A stretch of 64,000 nucleotides of DNA from assembly GCF_010468565.1 (NCBI RefSeq), contig NZ_WUEG01000004.1:186001-250000 (forward strand). Direction: 5' to 3'. Of the stretch, positions 26,650 through 36,150 are shown one piece after another. The notes beneath the pieces were generated by a model. That model saw only the letters and a program-made list of their open reading frames with translations, was not told where the DNA came from and did no database searches. A program made the position numbers and the translations under genes. Numbering within the stretch: position 1 is the first letter of the stretch; every line of letters begins with the position of its first letter. Source of the stretch: Allomuricauda sp. TY007. GTDB lineage: Bacteria > Bacteroidota > Bacteroidia > Flavobacteriales > Flavobacteriaceae.

Positions 26650-27333
26650 TTATTGAAAACAATCCTGGCAGGGTTTACGTCCAAAGGTATAGGTTAATGT
26701 TATACCTGAAAAAACGTACCAGTCGTCGCTCAATATGTTCCCGAATCGGAATTGCTCAAAATTGGAACCTTGTGGGTTACTTGCGTCCAAATTGTCCGTA
26801 AAAGTATATCTGGCCCCAATTTCGGCCCCAAGAATCAAGAATTGATTTAAACGATACTTAGCCCCAACCGTCATTGGAATTGCAAAACTACCTTCTTTTT
26901 GGTTAATATCCTGCATCTGAAGGGCATCAATATAATTAAAATCGTATCTAAAATAGGTTACACCCGTGTATAAGTAAGGCGTGAAGGCGGGTCCGAGCTT
27001 ATGAAGGTTGTATTCAACAAAGTTGATTTCCAGTCCTGCGGAGAGCTCCAAAATGGAATTATCTACCACATACCCCCTTTGTTGTCTGGATTGCATGTGG
27101 GATTCGGTATCGTCTGCGGTTACTTCGCCATAGAGAACACTGGCCCTCCATGCATAGCGCTTCCCTTTGTTCCATTTAAATATCCCGCCAAATGCAGGAC
27201 CCGAAGGCAAAATGTAATTGGTCCTTCCCACATCGCCTATCATATTGGCACCACCGGCAAACACCCCTATCTCGTAGGTTTGTGCACTTACCTTGATTAC
27301 ACAGCATAGAAAAACTGCTAAAACTATCCGCAT
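26650..27333 (-). CDS. DUF6089 outer-membrane beta-barrel protein
   Basis: A 227-residue exported protein: signal peptide MRIVLAVFLCCVIKVSAQ, then alternating strands (YEIGVFAGGANMIGDVGRTNYILPSGPAFGGIFKWN, FILGAEIGARYTFTDNLD) ending WYVFSGITLTYTFGRKPCQDC. This is the DUF6089 type that regularly precedes uppS-bamA in flavobacteria. The start is the ATG at 27333 rather than an in-frame TTG at 27342. A small porin-like or structural barrel; function unknown. Confidence 0.88.
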   Translation of the reverse strand: MRIVLAVFLCCVIKVSAQTYEIGVFAGGANMIGDVGRTNYILPSGPAFGGIFKWNKGKRYAWRASVLYGEVTADDTESHMQSRQQRGYVVDNSILELSAGLEINFVEYNLHKLGPAFTPYLYTGVTYFRYDFNYIDALQMQDINQKEGSFAIPMTVGAKYRLNQFLILGAEIGARYTFTDNLDASNPQGSNFEQFRFGNILSDDWYVFSGITLTYTFGRKPCQDCFQ

Positions 27334-27445
27334 ACTATCCAAAAAGTTTCAAGAATTAAGGGTAAAGGAAGGTCTATAAATTTATATTTAAAGTTGCTCT
27401 CCCTTGTTAAACAGTTTTTCGCTTCTTTTATTGTTTTTGATGGTA

Positions 27446-28327
27446 TCAATTGCGCCTATCTTCGCCCCAAAGCAATTTGTTGCGCAATGTTTTCAAGAAG
27501 CTTTCGGATTTATACTCGATCATTTTGATGGTAAAGTCCGCTTTTTTGATTCGGATTTCCTTTCCATTGGGAATATCTGCAATCCGTGAGTCCAAAGACA
27601 CCAAATGGGTCTGTTCCCGACCTGAAACCTTTAATCTAATCTGTGTTTTATCGGAAATCACCAAGGGGCGAGCATTAAGGTTGTGTGGAGCAATGGGCGT
27701 CAGCACCAAGGATTCCGCCGAGGGTGCAATAACCGGGCCGCCACAGCTCAACGAGTACCCCGTTGAACCTGTTGGGGTGGAAACAATCAGTCCATCTGAC
27801 CAGTAAGAGGTCAAATACTCATCATCCAGCCAGGTTTCCACGGTAATCATGGAGGTGGTATCCTTTCGGCTTACCGTGATTTCGTTCAAGGCGAAATTGA
27901 TTCCATGGAACTCGTCCAAATCAGAGTTCAGTTCAACTTCCACCAAAGTCCGTTCTTCAATGGTATAGTGGCCTGCTTCAAACTCGGTAACAAGTTTTCG
28001 GACATTCTCCTTTTTAAATGTGGACAAAAATCCCAAACGGCCTGTATTGACTCCTACGATGGGAATATCATAGTCCTTTATATAGGTAACGGCCCGCAAC
28101 ATGGTACCATCGCCGCCAAAGCTCACGAACATATCAAAAGATGAGTCCAATCCTTCAGATTGCGTAAATGTCCCTTTTACCTGTTCTTTGGTAATGGTGG
28201 CGACAAGTTTGTTGAAGTTCTCTTCCACATAAACAATGGCATCCAACTTCCTCAACTCGTCCAAAAGCTCCTCTACACAAAGCTGGTCCTCCTTTTGAAA
28301 GGACTGACCATAAATGGCTACCTTCAT
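27446..28327 (-). CDS. nadK: NAD kinase
   Basis: Phosphorylates NAD to NADP with ATP or polyphosphate. The 293-residue protein has the FVSFGGDGTMLRAV motif with the catalytic Asp, GVNTGRLGFLSTF, ALNEITVSRKDTTSM, and DGLIVSTPTGSTGYSLSCGGP. It starts one base after the CBS gene stop, so the two are cotranscribed. The gap between nadK and DUF6089 (27334-27445) shows no gene. Confidence 0.96.
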   Translation of the reverse strand: MKVAIYGQSFQKEDQLCVEELLDELRKLDAIVYVEENFNKLVATITKEQVKGTFTQSEGLDSSFDMFVSFGGDGTMLRAVTYIKDYDIPIVGVNTGRLGFLSTFKKENVRKLVTEFEAGHYTIEERTLVEVELNSDLDEFHGINFALNEITVSRKDTTSMITVETWLDDEYLTSYWSDGLIVSTPTGSTGYSLSCGGPVIAPSAESLVLTPIAPHNLNARPLVISDKTQIRLKVSGREQTHLVSLDSRIADIPNGKEIRIKKADFTIKMIEYKSESFLKTLRNKLLWGEDRRN

Positions 28328-28328
28328 A

Positions 28329-28985
28329 CTAAACGTTAAGATATTTTTCTAGATAGTCGGAACGCTGTTTCAAATCTTCCAAAAACTGATCGTCGCTGTT
28401 CCCGAACACAATGGTGTAGTTGTACCGCCTAAAGGTTTGGGCCACCTCGTTTAAACTTTGCGTACCCACTTTCAAAGTAATCTCGACGATATCATTCTGT
28501 GAATCTGTAATGAATGCGCCCAACAAACGAGCATTGTTCCCTTCCACAATTTGGGCGATCTCGCTAAAAGAATAGTCCTTGATTCCAATGGAAACCACCA
28601 AAATGGCACCTGGCTCCCTAAAGAAAGGCGTATCAATGAATACATCCACCACATCTTCCAGATCGTAATACCCAACAATCAAACGGTCTTCATCTAAAAC
28701 AGGAAGCACATTGGTCTCATTCCGCGAAAACATTTCCAACACATCCAACCAAGCGGTTTCCTTGGTCACAAAAAAGCTCTCCATTTCCAAACGAAAGTCA
28801 TCAATCTTCTTTGTAGGTTCAAAACAGGCCAGGTCGTTCTCGGAAAGCAATCCCAAGTATGTACCGTTCTCGGTCACCCCAACATGTGAAAATGTGGTCT
28901 CCTCAAAAAATGTAATTACATCTTTCAAAGTTTCCGAAACCTCAAAAACGGGAACCGTGTTCGTTATTTTGTCTTGAATCTGCAT
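28329..28985 (-). CDS. CBS domain pair protein
   Basis: A 218-residue soluble protein with two CBS motifs at about residues 14-120 (VFEVSETLKDVITFFEETTFSHVGVTENGTYLGLLSEND and LDVLEMFSRNETNVLPVLDEDRLIVGYYDLEDVVDVF). An ACT-like C-terminal half (GAILVVSIGIKDYSFSEIAQIVEGNNARLLGAFI) follows. CBS pairs sense adenine nucleotides; next to nadK it may report nucleotide state, but this is inference. Divergent from pdxJ. Confidence 0.9.
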   Translation of the reverse strand: MQIQDKITNTVPVFEVSETLKDVITFFEETTFSHVGVTENGTYLGLLSENDLACFEPTKKIDDFRLEMESFFVTKETAWLDVLEMFSRNETNVLPVLDEDRLIVGYYDLEDVVDVFIDTPFFREPGAILVVSIGIKDYSFSEIAQIVEGNNARLLGAFITDSQNDIVEITLKVGTQSLNEVAQTFRRYNYTIVFGNSDDQFLEDLKQRSDYLEKYLNV

Positions 28986-29071
28986 ATCACTTCTATTAGG
29001 TGCAAAATACTAATTTAAAATGGCAAAAGGCATGCCGAATTCTTATTTTTGACAATCTAAAAAAGAACTCC

Positions 29072-29788
29072 ATGACAAAGTTGAGTGTCAACATAAATAA
29101 ACTGGCAACATTACGAAATTCCAGAGGAGGCAACATGCCCAACCTGATTACTTCCACCAAGGACATCGAATCTTTTGGTGCGCAGGGCATTACCATACAC
29201 CCACGACCCGACGAAAGACACATTCGTTACCAAGATGCCCGAGATCTAAAAAAGGTGGTTACCACAGAGTTCAATATTGAAGGCAATCCCATTCCAAAAT
29301 TCATTGATTTGGTGCTTGAGGTGAAGCCTACACAAGTTACCTTGGTACCCGATGCCGAAGATGCCATTACTTCCAATGCAGGTTGGGATACCATAAAACA
29401 CAAAGATTTTTTGTTGGACGTCATCAAAACTTTCAAAGAAAACGGCATCCGCACCTCCATTTTTGTAGATCCCGATGTGGAAATGGTAAAAGGAGCCGCG
29501 GAAACAGGAACTGACCGTGTGGAACTTTACACGGAAAGTTTTGCCGAAGAATTTGCCAAAGGCAACAAAGAAGAAGGCATTGCTCCTTTTGTTGAGGCAG
29601 CCAAAATGGCACAAGAAGTTGGCCTTGGCCTTAATGCAGGTCATGACCTTAGCTTGGACAACATTAAATTTTTCAAAGAACACATTCCGCATCTTTTGGA
29701 GGTATCCATAGGTCATGCTTTGATTTGTGAATCCATCTACCTGGGCCTCGAAAATGTGGTGAACATGTACTTACATAGATTGAAATAA
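29072..29788 (+). CDS. pdxJ: Pyridoxine 5'-phosphate synthase
   Basis: Last step of de novo vitamin B6 synthesis, which condenses 1-deoxyxylulose 5-phosphate with 3-amino-2-oxopropyl phosphate. The 238-residue TIM barrel starts MTKLSVNINKLATLRNSRGG and contains GITIHPRPDERHIR, TLVPDAEDAITSNAGWD, LGLNAGHDLSLDNI and EVSIGHALICES. I chose the ATG at 29072; the frame from 29000 adds a non-family leader. Its stop TAA shares a base with the ATG of the esterase gene (TAATG). Confidence 0.96.
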   Translation: MTKLSVNINKLATLRNSRGGNMPNLITSTKDIESFGAQGITIHPRPDERHIRYQDARDLKKVVTTEFNIEGNPIPKFIDLVLEVKPTQVTLVPDAEDAITSNAGWDTIKHKDFLLDVIKTFKENGIRTSIFVDPDVEMVKGAAETGTDRVELYTESFAEEFAKGNKEEGIAPFVEAAKMAQEVGLGLNAGHDLSLDNIKFFKEHIPHLLEVSIGHALICESIYLGLENVVNMYLHRLK

Positions 29789-30558
29789 TGGAGATACTGC
29801 ATTCAAAAATATTGGGCGAAGGACAACCTTTTATCATCTTGCATGGATTTTTAGGGATGTCCGACAATTGGAAGACGCTTGGCTCCAAATACGCAGAAAA
29901 TGGGTTCGAGGTCCATTTGATAGATCAGCGCAACCACGGGAAAAGTTTTCATTCCGAAGAGTTCAATTATGACCTATTGAGTGATGATGTCATCAATTAC
30001 ATGGATTATCACAATTTGGAATCCGCGTACGTAATGGGCCATTCCATGGGAGGCAAAACAGCCATGCAATTGGCCACCTCTCATCCGGATCGGGTAACCA
30101 AATTAATCGTGGCCGATATCGCTCCGAAATATTATCCCCCGCATCACGATTTCATCTTCAACGGGCTCTCCCATTTGGATTTTAACCAAATTTCGGATAG
30201 ACGTGAAGCGGATGAAGAGCTTTCCAAACACATCAAGGTAAAAGGGATCAGACAGTTCCTGCTCAAAAACCTTTATTGGGTGGAAAAAGAAAAGTTGGGG
30301 TTCCGCTTCAATTTTGATGTACTTAAAGAGCGTATGGAGGAAATTGGCGAAAACATAACCTCCAATGCCATTTATGACGGCCCTACCTTATTTTTGCGTG
30401 GCGACCGCTCGGAATACATCCAACCCCACGACTTTGCCGAAATCAAAAGACACTTCCCCAATGCCCAAATTGAAACCATTGACAAGGCTGGGCATTGGCT
30501 GCATGCAGAAAACCCAAAACAGTTTTACGAGAAGAGTTTCAAGTTTCTGAATTCTTAA
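29788..30558 (+). CDS. Alpha/beta hydrolase, YbfF-type esterase
   Basis: A 256-residue cytosolic serine esterase. HGFLGMSDNW forms the oxyanion-hole region, the nucleophile Ser86 lies in MGHSMGGK, the acid is probably Asp in RGDRSEYI, and the base His is in AGHWLHAENP. The arrangement fits the YbfF/thioesterase group. It is coupled to pdxJ by a one-base overlap. The natural substrate is unknown. Confidence 0.92.
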   Translation: MEILHSKILGEGQPFIILHGFLGMSDNWKTLGSKYAENGFEVHLIDQRNHGKSFHSEEFNYDLLSDDVINYMDYHNLESAYVMGHSMGGKTAMQLATSHPDRVTKLIVADIAPKYYPPHHDFIFNGLSHLDFNQISDRREADEELSKHIKVKGIRQFLLKNLYWVEKEKLGFRFNFDVLKERMEEIGENITSNAIYDGPTLFLRGDRSEYIQPHDFAEIKRHFPNAQIETIDKAGHWLHAENPKQFYEKSFKFLNS

Positions 30559-30573
30559 AATTCACCTCTTTTT

Positions 30574-30589
30574 ATTATGCATGCATAAT
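30574..30589. promoter_or_regulatory. 16-bp palindrome shared with etfBA, likely operator
   Basis: ATTATGCATGCATAAT, identical to the core of the 28-bp palindrome at 9785-9812. It ends 16 bases before the -33 element of the SGNH lipoprotein promoter. Confidence 0.65.
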
Positions 30590-30605
30590 TTTTTCATCCA
30601 TTTAA

Positions 30606-30636
30606 TTGTCTGTATGACAAATTTGATATAGATTTG
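30606..30636 (+). promoter_or_regulatory. Promoter of the SGNH lipoprotein gene
   Basis: TTG (30606-30608), 20-base spacer, TAGATTTG (30629-30636): a textbook Bacteroidota -33/-7 promoter. It predicts a leader of about 50 bases before the ATG at 30695. Confidence 0.7.
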
Positions 30637-30694
30637 GTTAGTTCTGGTTTTACCATTACAATTAACATAAACTAACTATTACAGATTATTTGAT

Positions 30695-32203
30695 ATGAAA
30701 AAGTTTTATGCCCTACTCCCATTTCTAGGCTTATTCTTGATTGCATGCGAAGATGATACCCCAATAACCGAAACACCGGGCCCAGAACCCGTAGAATACA
30801 CCTCAGGATCTGCAGATTTCTCAAATTACGTAGCTGTAGGAAACTCACTGACCGCTGGTTTCTCCGACAATGCCTTATTTGAAGAAGGACAAAAAGCATC
30901 TTTCCCCAATATGCTGGCAGCCAACTTTGCGCTCGCCGGTGGTGGAAGTTTTGAAATCCCTCTTATGGCGGATAATTTAGGCGGAATGACTCTTGGGGGA
31001 AATCCTATAGATGAAATAGGCAATAGATTGATTTTGTCCTTTTTGGGCGAAAGTCCAAGCCCAGTTCCCGTTGAAGGACAAGGCTCGACCGATGTAGCCG
31101 TTAAATTGCCTGGCACATACAACAACATGGGTGTTCCTGGCTCCAAAAGCTATGAATTATTGGCTCCGGGGTATGGTAGCCTGGCAGGTCTGGCCAATGG
31201 AACGGCCAACCCATACTTTGTAAGGTTTTCGTCTTCAGAATCTGCTACGGTAATTGGGGATGCTGCCGCACAGGGCGCAACATTTTTCACACTTTGGACA
31301 GGCTCCAACGATATTTTATTGTATGCCACCGGAGGCGGTACAGGAGTTGACCAAACTGGCAACCTTGATCCAAGTACCTATTCCAGAAACGATATTACAG
31401 ACCCTAATGTTTTTGCAGGCTCACTTGATGCCATGTTACAAGCAATGACGGCAAACGGAGCAGATGGCGCCATTGCCAATTTGCCCAACGTAACAGATAT
31501 ACCTTACTTTACCACCGTACCACACAACCCCATTCCTTTGGATGAAGCCACAGCTGCCTTTTTGAACAGCGCAGAAGCTTATGGTGCCTACAACGCTGGT
31601 TTGGCCCAATTGCAACAATTAAATATTATAACCGAAGAAGAGTTGGCGGAAAGAACCATCACTTTCTCCCCAGGTGAAGGAAATGCAGTAGTGATCATGG
31701 ATGAAAACTTAACTGATTTAACAGCATATAACCCTGCCCTGATCAACATGAGACAAGCCACTGAAAAAGACCTTTTGGTGCTTACCGCAAGAACGCATAT
31801 CGGAACATTGGCCGACCCGAACAATCCAACATCCATAAATGGAGTTGCCGTTCCTTTGGCAGATAAATGGGTGCTGACAACCGATGAGCAAGACCTTGTG
31901 GAAACTGCACTTGAATCATACAACCAAACCATTGCAGGTTTGGCCGCAGCTTACGACCTTGCCCTTGTGGATGCCAATGCATTGTTGAACGAGTTAAAAG
32001 AAAATGGATTCCAACAGGCCGATGGAAGCATTGTGGATGCAACATTTGCAACAGGGGGTGGGTTTTCCTTGGATGGTGTTCATCCGGCACCAAGAGGTTA
32101 CGCCATTGTGGCCAATGCCTTTATAGAGGCCATCAACGCAAAATACAATTCGAATTTGCCCGGCGTTGATCCTTTGGATTACACCGGACTATATATTGAC
32201 TAA
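30695..32203 (+). CDS. SGNH/GDSL hydrolase lipoprotein
   Basis: A 502-residue lipoprotein (lipobox LIAC, Cys18) with an SGNH esterase/lipase fold. Block I reads AVGNSLTAGFSD with the nucleophile Ser52, block III is WTGSNDILLY with the conserved Asn, and block V is DGVHPAPRGYA with the catalytic Asp and His. Large insertions between blocks account for the length, which is usual for this group in Bacteroidota. Surface location is likely. It shares an operator-like palindrome with etfBA, which hints at coordinated lipid or ester use. Confidence 0.92.
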   Translation: MKKFYALLPFLGLFLIACEDDTPITETPGPEPVEYTSGSADFSNYVAVGNSLTAGFSDNALFEEGQKASFPNMLAANFALAGGGSFEIPLMADNLGGMTLGGNPIDEIGNRLILSFLGESPSPVPVEGQGSTDVAVKLPGTYNNMGVPGSKSYELLAPGYGSLAGLANGTANPYFVRFSSSESATVIGDAAAQGATFFTLWTGSNDILLYATGGGTGVDQTGNLDPSTYSRNDITDPNVFAGSLDAMLQAMTANGADGAIANLPNVTDIPYFTTVPHNPIPLDEATAAFLNSAEAYGAYNAGLAQLQQLNIITEEELAERTITFSPGEGNAVVIMDENLTDLTAYNPALINMRQATEKDLLVLTARTHIGTLADPNNPTSINGVAVPLADKWVLTTDEQDLVETALESYNQTIAGLAAAYDLALVDANALLNELKENGFQQADGSIVDATFATGGGFSLDGVHPAPRGYAIVANAFIEAINAKYNSNLPGVDPLDYTGLYID

Positions 32204-32226
32204 ACAAACATTATTTTCTTTATCTT

Positions 32227-32254
32227 AAAGGCACCGAATTTCGGTGCCTTTTTT
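32227..32254 (+). terminator. Terminator after SGNH lipoprotein
   Basis: Stem AAAGGCACCGA / TCGGTGCCTTT with a short ATT loop and a run of T, 24 bases after the stop. Confidence 0.9.
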
Positions 32255-32276
32255 ATTTACAAAATCAATTGAACCT

Positions 32277-32621
32277 ATGAAACTAATCCTAAGACTTTTA
32301 CTGAATGCCCTAGCAGTTGTAATACTAAGTTACGTATTGCCCGGAGTGGGCGTAGATTCCATGTTTACCGCTATAATCGTGGCAGTAGTGCTCAGTCTGC
32401 TCAATTTTTTGGTGAAACCTATATTGATTATCCTTACCCTACCCATTACCATACTCACTTTAGGGCTTTTCCTCTTGGTGATCAATGCCATAATCATACT
32501 CTTGGCAGCCAATTTAATTGACGGTTTCCATGTGGCCAGTTTTTGGTGGGCCATTCTATTTAGTCTGCTGCTCGCATTTTTACAAGCCATTTTACAATCC
32601 ATTTTAAAAGAAGACCAATAG
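32277..32621 (+). CDS. Phage holin family 4-type small membrane protein
   Basis: A 114-residue protein with four hydrophobic segments (LRLLLNALAVVILSYVL, MFTAIIVAVVLSLLNFLV, PIIILTLPITILTLGLFLLVINAIIILL-like, FWWAILFSLLLAFLQAIL). It matches the family annotated as phage holin family 4 superfamily (PF04020 type). These are ordinary chromosomal membrane proteins despite the name, and nothing phage-like is nearby. Start at the ATG at 32277; the frame from 32244 runs through the terminator. Function unknown. Confidence 0.85.
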   Translation: MKLILRLLLNALAVVILSYVLPGVGVDSMFTAIIVAVVLSLLNFLVKPILIILTLPITILTLGLFLLVINAIIILLAANLIDGFHVASFWWAILFSLLLAFLQAILQSILKEDQ

Positions 32622-32656
32622 AAATCATTTTGTTTGAAAGTCAACGGTTTAAAAAG

Positions 32657-32687
32657 TTGCCAGCATCACAAAAAAGCATTACTTTTG
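32657..32687 (+). promoter_or_regulatory. Promoter of tig
   Basis: TTG (32657-32659), 20-base spacer, TACTTTTG (32680-32687). The predicted transcript starts about 25 bases before the tig ATG. Confidence 0.7.
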
Positions 32688-32719
32688 CATCCCATTTTTA
32701 GAAAGCAAATAGGTAGGAA

Positions 32720-34042
32720 ATGAATATAACCAAAGAGCAGATTGACGATCTTAATGCAGTTGTAAAAGTTGCCATTAGCAAAGAAGACTATCAAGACAAA
32801 GTAGAAAAAATCCTAAAGGATTATAGAAAACAAGCCAACATCCCGGGCTTTAGAAAAGGCCAGGTTCCCATGGGGCTTATCAAAAAGCAGTACGGCAAGG
32901 CTGTTTTGGTGGATGAAGTGAACAAACTGCTTCAAGACAATCTGAACAAATACCTTACCGAAGAAAAATTGGATGTTTTGGGTAACCCCCTTCCAAAACA
33001 ACAAGACAATTTTGATTGGGACAAGGACAATCTCGACTTTGAATTTGAATTGGGATTGGCACCAAGCTTTGATGTCAATTTAAAGACCAAAAAAGCGGTG
33101 ACCCAATATAAAATTGTGGCCGACAAAAAAATGATCGAGGAGCAAGTGGAACGTATCCAAAAGCAATACGGAAAATTGGTTTCCAAGACCGAAGTGGGCA
33201 AAACCGATGAAGTAACCGGTTTCTTTGCCAACGAAGAAGAGGAAATTGATCACAAGGCCACCATCGAAATGGATAAGATCAAGAGCAAAAAAGCTGTTGA
33301 TGCACTCCTTGGAAAAAAAGTTGGTGATACCGTTACTCTTTCCACAAAAGGGCTTTTCAAAGAAGACTACCTCCTATCCGGCGCCTTGGGCATTGCCCGT
33401 GACAAAGCGGACGACCTAAAAGTTGACGTTACCTTCACCATTGAAGAAATAAACGAAAGAGAACCAGCTGCTTTGGACCAAGAGCTTTTTGATAAATTGT
33501 TCGGAGAAGGAAAAGTAACCTCTGAAAAAGAGTTGAAGGATAAAATCAAAGAAGATTCAGAAAAACAATTCGAACAACAATCCGACCAAAAACTGTTGAA
33601 CGACATCACCGAAAAATTGATTGACGAAACCAAATTTGAACTTCCTTCCGAGTTCTTGAAAAAATGGATCCAGATCAGTGGAGAAAATCCATTGACCGAA
33701 GATGAGGCCAAAGAAGAGTTTGAAAAATCGGAAAAAGGACTTCGCTACCAATTGATCGAAGGCAAGATCATACAAGAAAACGAACTTCAGGTTCAATTTG
33801 AAGAACTTAAGGAATTCGCCAAAGGGTTCATTAAATCACAAATGGCCCAATACGGCCACATGGACCCTAAAGAAGAAGAACTGGAAAGTGTTGCCGCTAG
33901 AGTAATGAGCAATCAAGACGAGGTAAAAAGATTGTCCGAACAATTGATGAGCCAAAAACTTTTGGACCTTTACAAAGAAAAGGCCAACCTTAAGGTGAAG
34001 GAAGTCTCTTATGACGACTTCATCAAGGAAGCATACAGCTAA
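32720..34042 (+). CDS. tig: Trigger factor
   Basis: Ribosome-bound chaperone that greets nascent chains at the exit tunnel. The 440-residue protein has the ribosome-docking signature FRKGQVPMGLIKKQYG at about residues 40-56 (family GFRKGKVP), a central region that only weakly resembles the FKBP prolyl-isomerase domain (KAVDALLGKKVGDTVTLSTKGLF), and the long helical C-terminal arms. Loss of isomerase residues is common in Bacteroidota. It precedes clpP and clpX, the classic order, but a terminator separates it from clpP. Confidence 0.95.
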   Translation: MNITKEQIDDLNAVVKVAISKEDYQDKVEKILKDYRKQANIPGFRKGQVPMGLIKKQYGKAVLVDEVNKLLQDNLNKYLTEEKLDVLGNPLPKQQDNFDWDKDNLDFEFELGLAPSFDVNLKTKKAVTQYKIVADKKMIEEQVERIQKQYGKLVSKTEVGKTDEVTGFFANEEEEIDHKATIEMDKIKSKKAVDALLGKKVGDTVTLSTKGLFKEDYLLSGALGIARDKADDLKVDVTFTIEEINEREPAALDQELFDKLFGEGKVTSEKELKDKIKEDSEKQFEQQSDQKLLNDITEKLIDETKFELPSEFLKKWIQISGENPLTEDEAKEEFEKSEKGLRYQLIEGKIIQENELQVQFEELKEFAKGFIKSQMAQYGHMDPKEEELESVAARVMSNQDEVKRLSEQLMSQKLLDLYKEKANLKVKEVSYDDFIKEAYS

Positions 34043-34074
34043 GGCTTCGCTAAAAGAAAATTAAGTATCTTTAC

Positions 34075-34110
34075 GGTGCCGGAAAGCTAATTTTTCGGCA
34101 CCTTTTTTTT
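34075..34110 (+). terminator. Terminator after tig
   Basis: Stem GGTGCCG / CGGCACC around GAAAGCTAATTTTT, then eight T. It ends about 22 bases before clpP, so clpP needs its own promoter in or before this hairpin. Confidence 0.85.
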
Positions 34111-34132
34111 AAGATAAATCGAGTCAAATCCT

Positions 34133-34810
34133 ATGGATTACGGAAAAGAATTTAAAAAATACGCTACCCAGCACCATGGCATAAACAGCATGTACTATGA
34201 TAAGCTCATGAGTACCATGTACCCCATGGACATGACGCCAAACATCATCGAAGAAAGGCAAATGAACGCAGTTGCCATGGATGTTTTCTCCAGATTGATG
34301 ATGGACAGGATCATTTTTATGGGCACGGGCATCAATGATCAGGTGGCCAATATTGTACAGGCACAGTTGCTTTTCTTGGAAAGCGCGGACGCCTCTAAGG
34401 ATATTCAAATCTATATCAACTCCCCAGGCGGAAGTGTGTATGCAGGTTTGGGCATTTACGACACCATGCAGTTTATAAAACCGGACGTAGCCACCATTTG
34501 TACGGGTATTGCCGCATCCATGGCGGCCGTGCTGCTTTGTGCGGGACACGAAGGCAAACGTAGTGGATTGCCCCATTCCAGGGTAATGATCCACCAACCG
34601 CTTTCTGGAGCGCAGGGCCAGGCCAGTGATATTGAAATTGCAGCTCAAGAAGTGCTTAAGATCAAGAATGAACTCTACGAGATCATTTCCAAGCATTCGG
34701 GCCAATCCTTCGATAAGGTATATGAAGATAGCGACCGTGACTTCTGGATGAAAGCCCCAGAGGCCAAAGCGTATGGAATGATTGATGAAATATTAGTGAG
34801 GGAAAAATAG
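34133..34810 (+). CDS. clpP: ATP-dependent Clp protease proteolytic subunit
   Basis: Serine peptidase that forms the double-heptamer chamber used by ClpX. The 225-residue protein has the catalytic Ser129 in GIAASMAAVLL and His154 in RVMIHQP, and the DRDFWM segment near the C-terminus. YINSPGGSVYAGLGIYD forms the substrate-binding strand. The 40-residue N-terminus is slightly longer than in E. coli. It is followed after 88 bases by clpX. Confidence 0.97.
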   Translation: MDYGKEFKKYATQHHGINSMYYDKLMSTMYPMDMTPNIIEERQMNAVAMDVFSRLMMDRIIFMGTGINDQVANIVQAQLLFLESADASKDIQIYINSPGGSVYAGLGIYDTMQFIKPDVATICTGIAASMAAVLLCAGHEGKRSGLPHSRVMIHQPLSGAQGQASDIEIAAQEVLKIKNELYEIISKHSGQSFDKVYEDSDRDFWMKAPEAKAYGMIDEILVREK

Positions 34811-34898
34811 AAATCCCCACAATTGATTAAAAAACAACCACTTAACGCAGAACAAATCCATTTTTTTTGCGTTATTGTTGGTTGAAGATTAAAATTAT

Positions 34899-36134
34899 AT
34901 GGCAAAGGAAAATTTGGAATGTTCTTTTTGTGGTAGAAAAAAGCCGGAAACCAATTTATTAATCGCCGGACTTGATGCGCATATTTGCGATAGATGTATT
35001 GAGCAAGCCCATAGCATTGTGGCCGAAGAGTCCAAACAATCGAAAAACCAAGATCTATCTTCCGAACTGGTCTTAAAAAAACCTATGGAAATTCACGATT
35101 TCTTGGACACATTTGTAATTGGACAAGAAAGAACCAAGAAAGTAATGTCCGTAGCGGTTTATAACCACTACAAAAGATTATTGCAGCCCAAGGGCAAGGA
35201 TGAGGATATCGAAATCCAAAAAAGTAACATTATTATGGTGGGGCAAACCGGAACCGGTAAAACCCTTATTGCCAAAACTATTGCCAAAATGCTCAATGTA
35301 CCCCTTGCCATTGTTGATGCCACAGTTTTAACTGAGGCTGGTTACGTTGGTGAAGATGTGGAAAGCATATTGACCCGCTTACTACAAGCTGCAGACTACA
35401 ATTTGGAAAAAGCTGAACGCGGTATTGTCTTTATTGATGAAATAGACAAAATCGCTCGAAAAAGCGACAACCCGTCCATTACCCGCGATGTATCCGGAGA
35501 AGGAGTTCAGCAAGGACTTTTAAAACTTTTGGAAGGTACCACCGTTAATGTTCCACCTAAAGGTGGCCGTAAACACCCCGACCAAAAATTCATAGAGGTA
35601 AATACCGAAAACATCCTTTTTGTTGCAGGTGGTGCCTTTGATGGTATTGAACGTATCATCACCAAGCGCTTGAATATGCAAGCGGTAGGGTATAGTGCAT
35701 CTAAAGCGGAGGAAAACCTGGATCAAGAAAATATCCTTCAGTATATTATCCCTAAAGACTTGAAGGAGTTTGGCCTTATTCCTGAAATTATTGGAAGGCT
35801 ACCCGTGCTCACCCATATGAACCCGTTGGATGCAAAAACGCTTCGTGCCATTTTAACGGAACCGAAAAATGCCATCATCAAGCAGTACGAAAAACTGTTT
35901 GCCATGGATGACATCAAGTTTACCATTACCGACCAGGCATTGGACTATATTGTTGAAAAAGCAGTGGAATACAAACTAGGGGCACGAGGTTTGCGTTCCC
36001 TGTGCGAAGCGGTCTTTACCGACGCCATGTTCTCCCTACCTAGTAGTGATGAAACAGAGTTTAAGGTAACAAAAGGATATGCCGAGAAAAAGCTCTCTTA
36101 CGAAACAGTGAAAAAATTAAAAGCAGTCTCTTAA
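34899..36134 (+). CDS. clpX: ATP-dependent Clp protease ATP-binding subunit ClpX
   Basis: AAA+ unfoldase that feeds substrates to ClpP. The 411-residue protein has an N-terminal zinc-binding domain (CSFC at 8-11 and CDRC at 30-33), Walker A GQTGTGKT at 115-122, Walker [10 protein letters not shown], the pore loop GYVGEDVE, the [11 protein letters not shown] loop and the IGF-like loop near the middle. A tight terminator follows the stop. Confidence 0.97.
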   Translation: MAKENLECSFCGRKKPETNLLIAGLDAHICDRCIEQAHSIVAEESKQSKNQDLSSELVLKKPMEIHDFLDTFVIGQERTKKVMSVAVYNHYKRLLQPKGKDEDIEIQKSNIIMVGQTGTGKTLIAKTIAKMLNVPLAIVDATVLTEAGYVGEDVESILTRLLQAADYNLEKAERGIVFIDEIDKIARKSDNPSITRDVSGEGVQQGLLKLLEGTTVNVPPKGGRKHPDQKFIEVNTENILFVAGGAFDGIERIITKRLNMQAVGYSASKAEENLDQENILQYIIPKDLKEFGLIPEIIGRLPVLTHMNPLDAKTLRAILTEPKNAIIKQYEKLFAMDDIKFTITDQALDYIVEKAVEYKLGARGLRSLCEAVFTDAMFSLPSSDETEFKVTKGYAEKKLSYETVKKLKAVS

Positions 36135-36150
36135 TTTAGACTGCTTTTTT
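36118..36150. terminator. Bidirectional terminator between clpX and the 36.1-kb gene
   Basis: AAAGCAGTCT / AGACTGCTTTTTT with the loop CTTAATTT. It overlaps the 3' ends of both convergent genes. Confidence 0.85.

Noticed and set aside
32277..32621. Holin-family membrane protein as prophage evidence
   Set aside because: The family is chromosomal and widespread; neighbours are housekeeping genes and no other phage gene is near.
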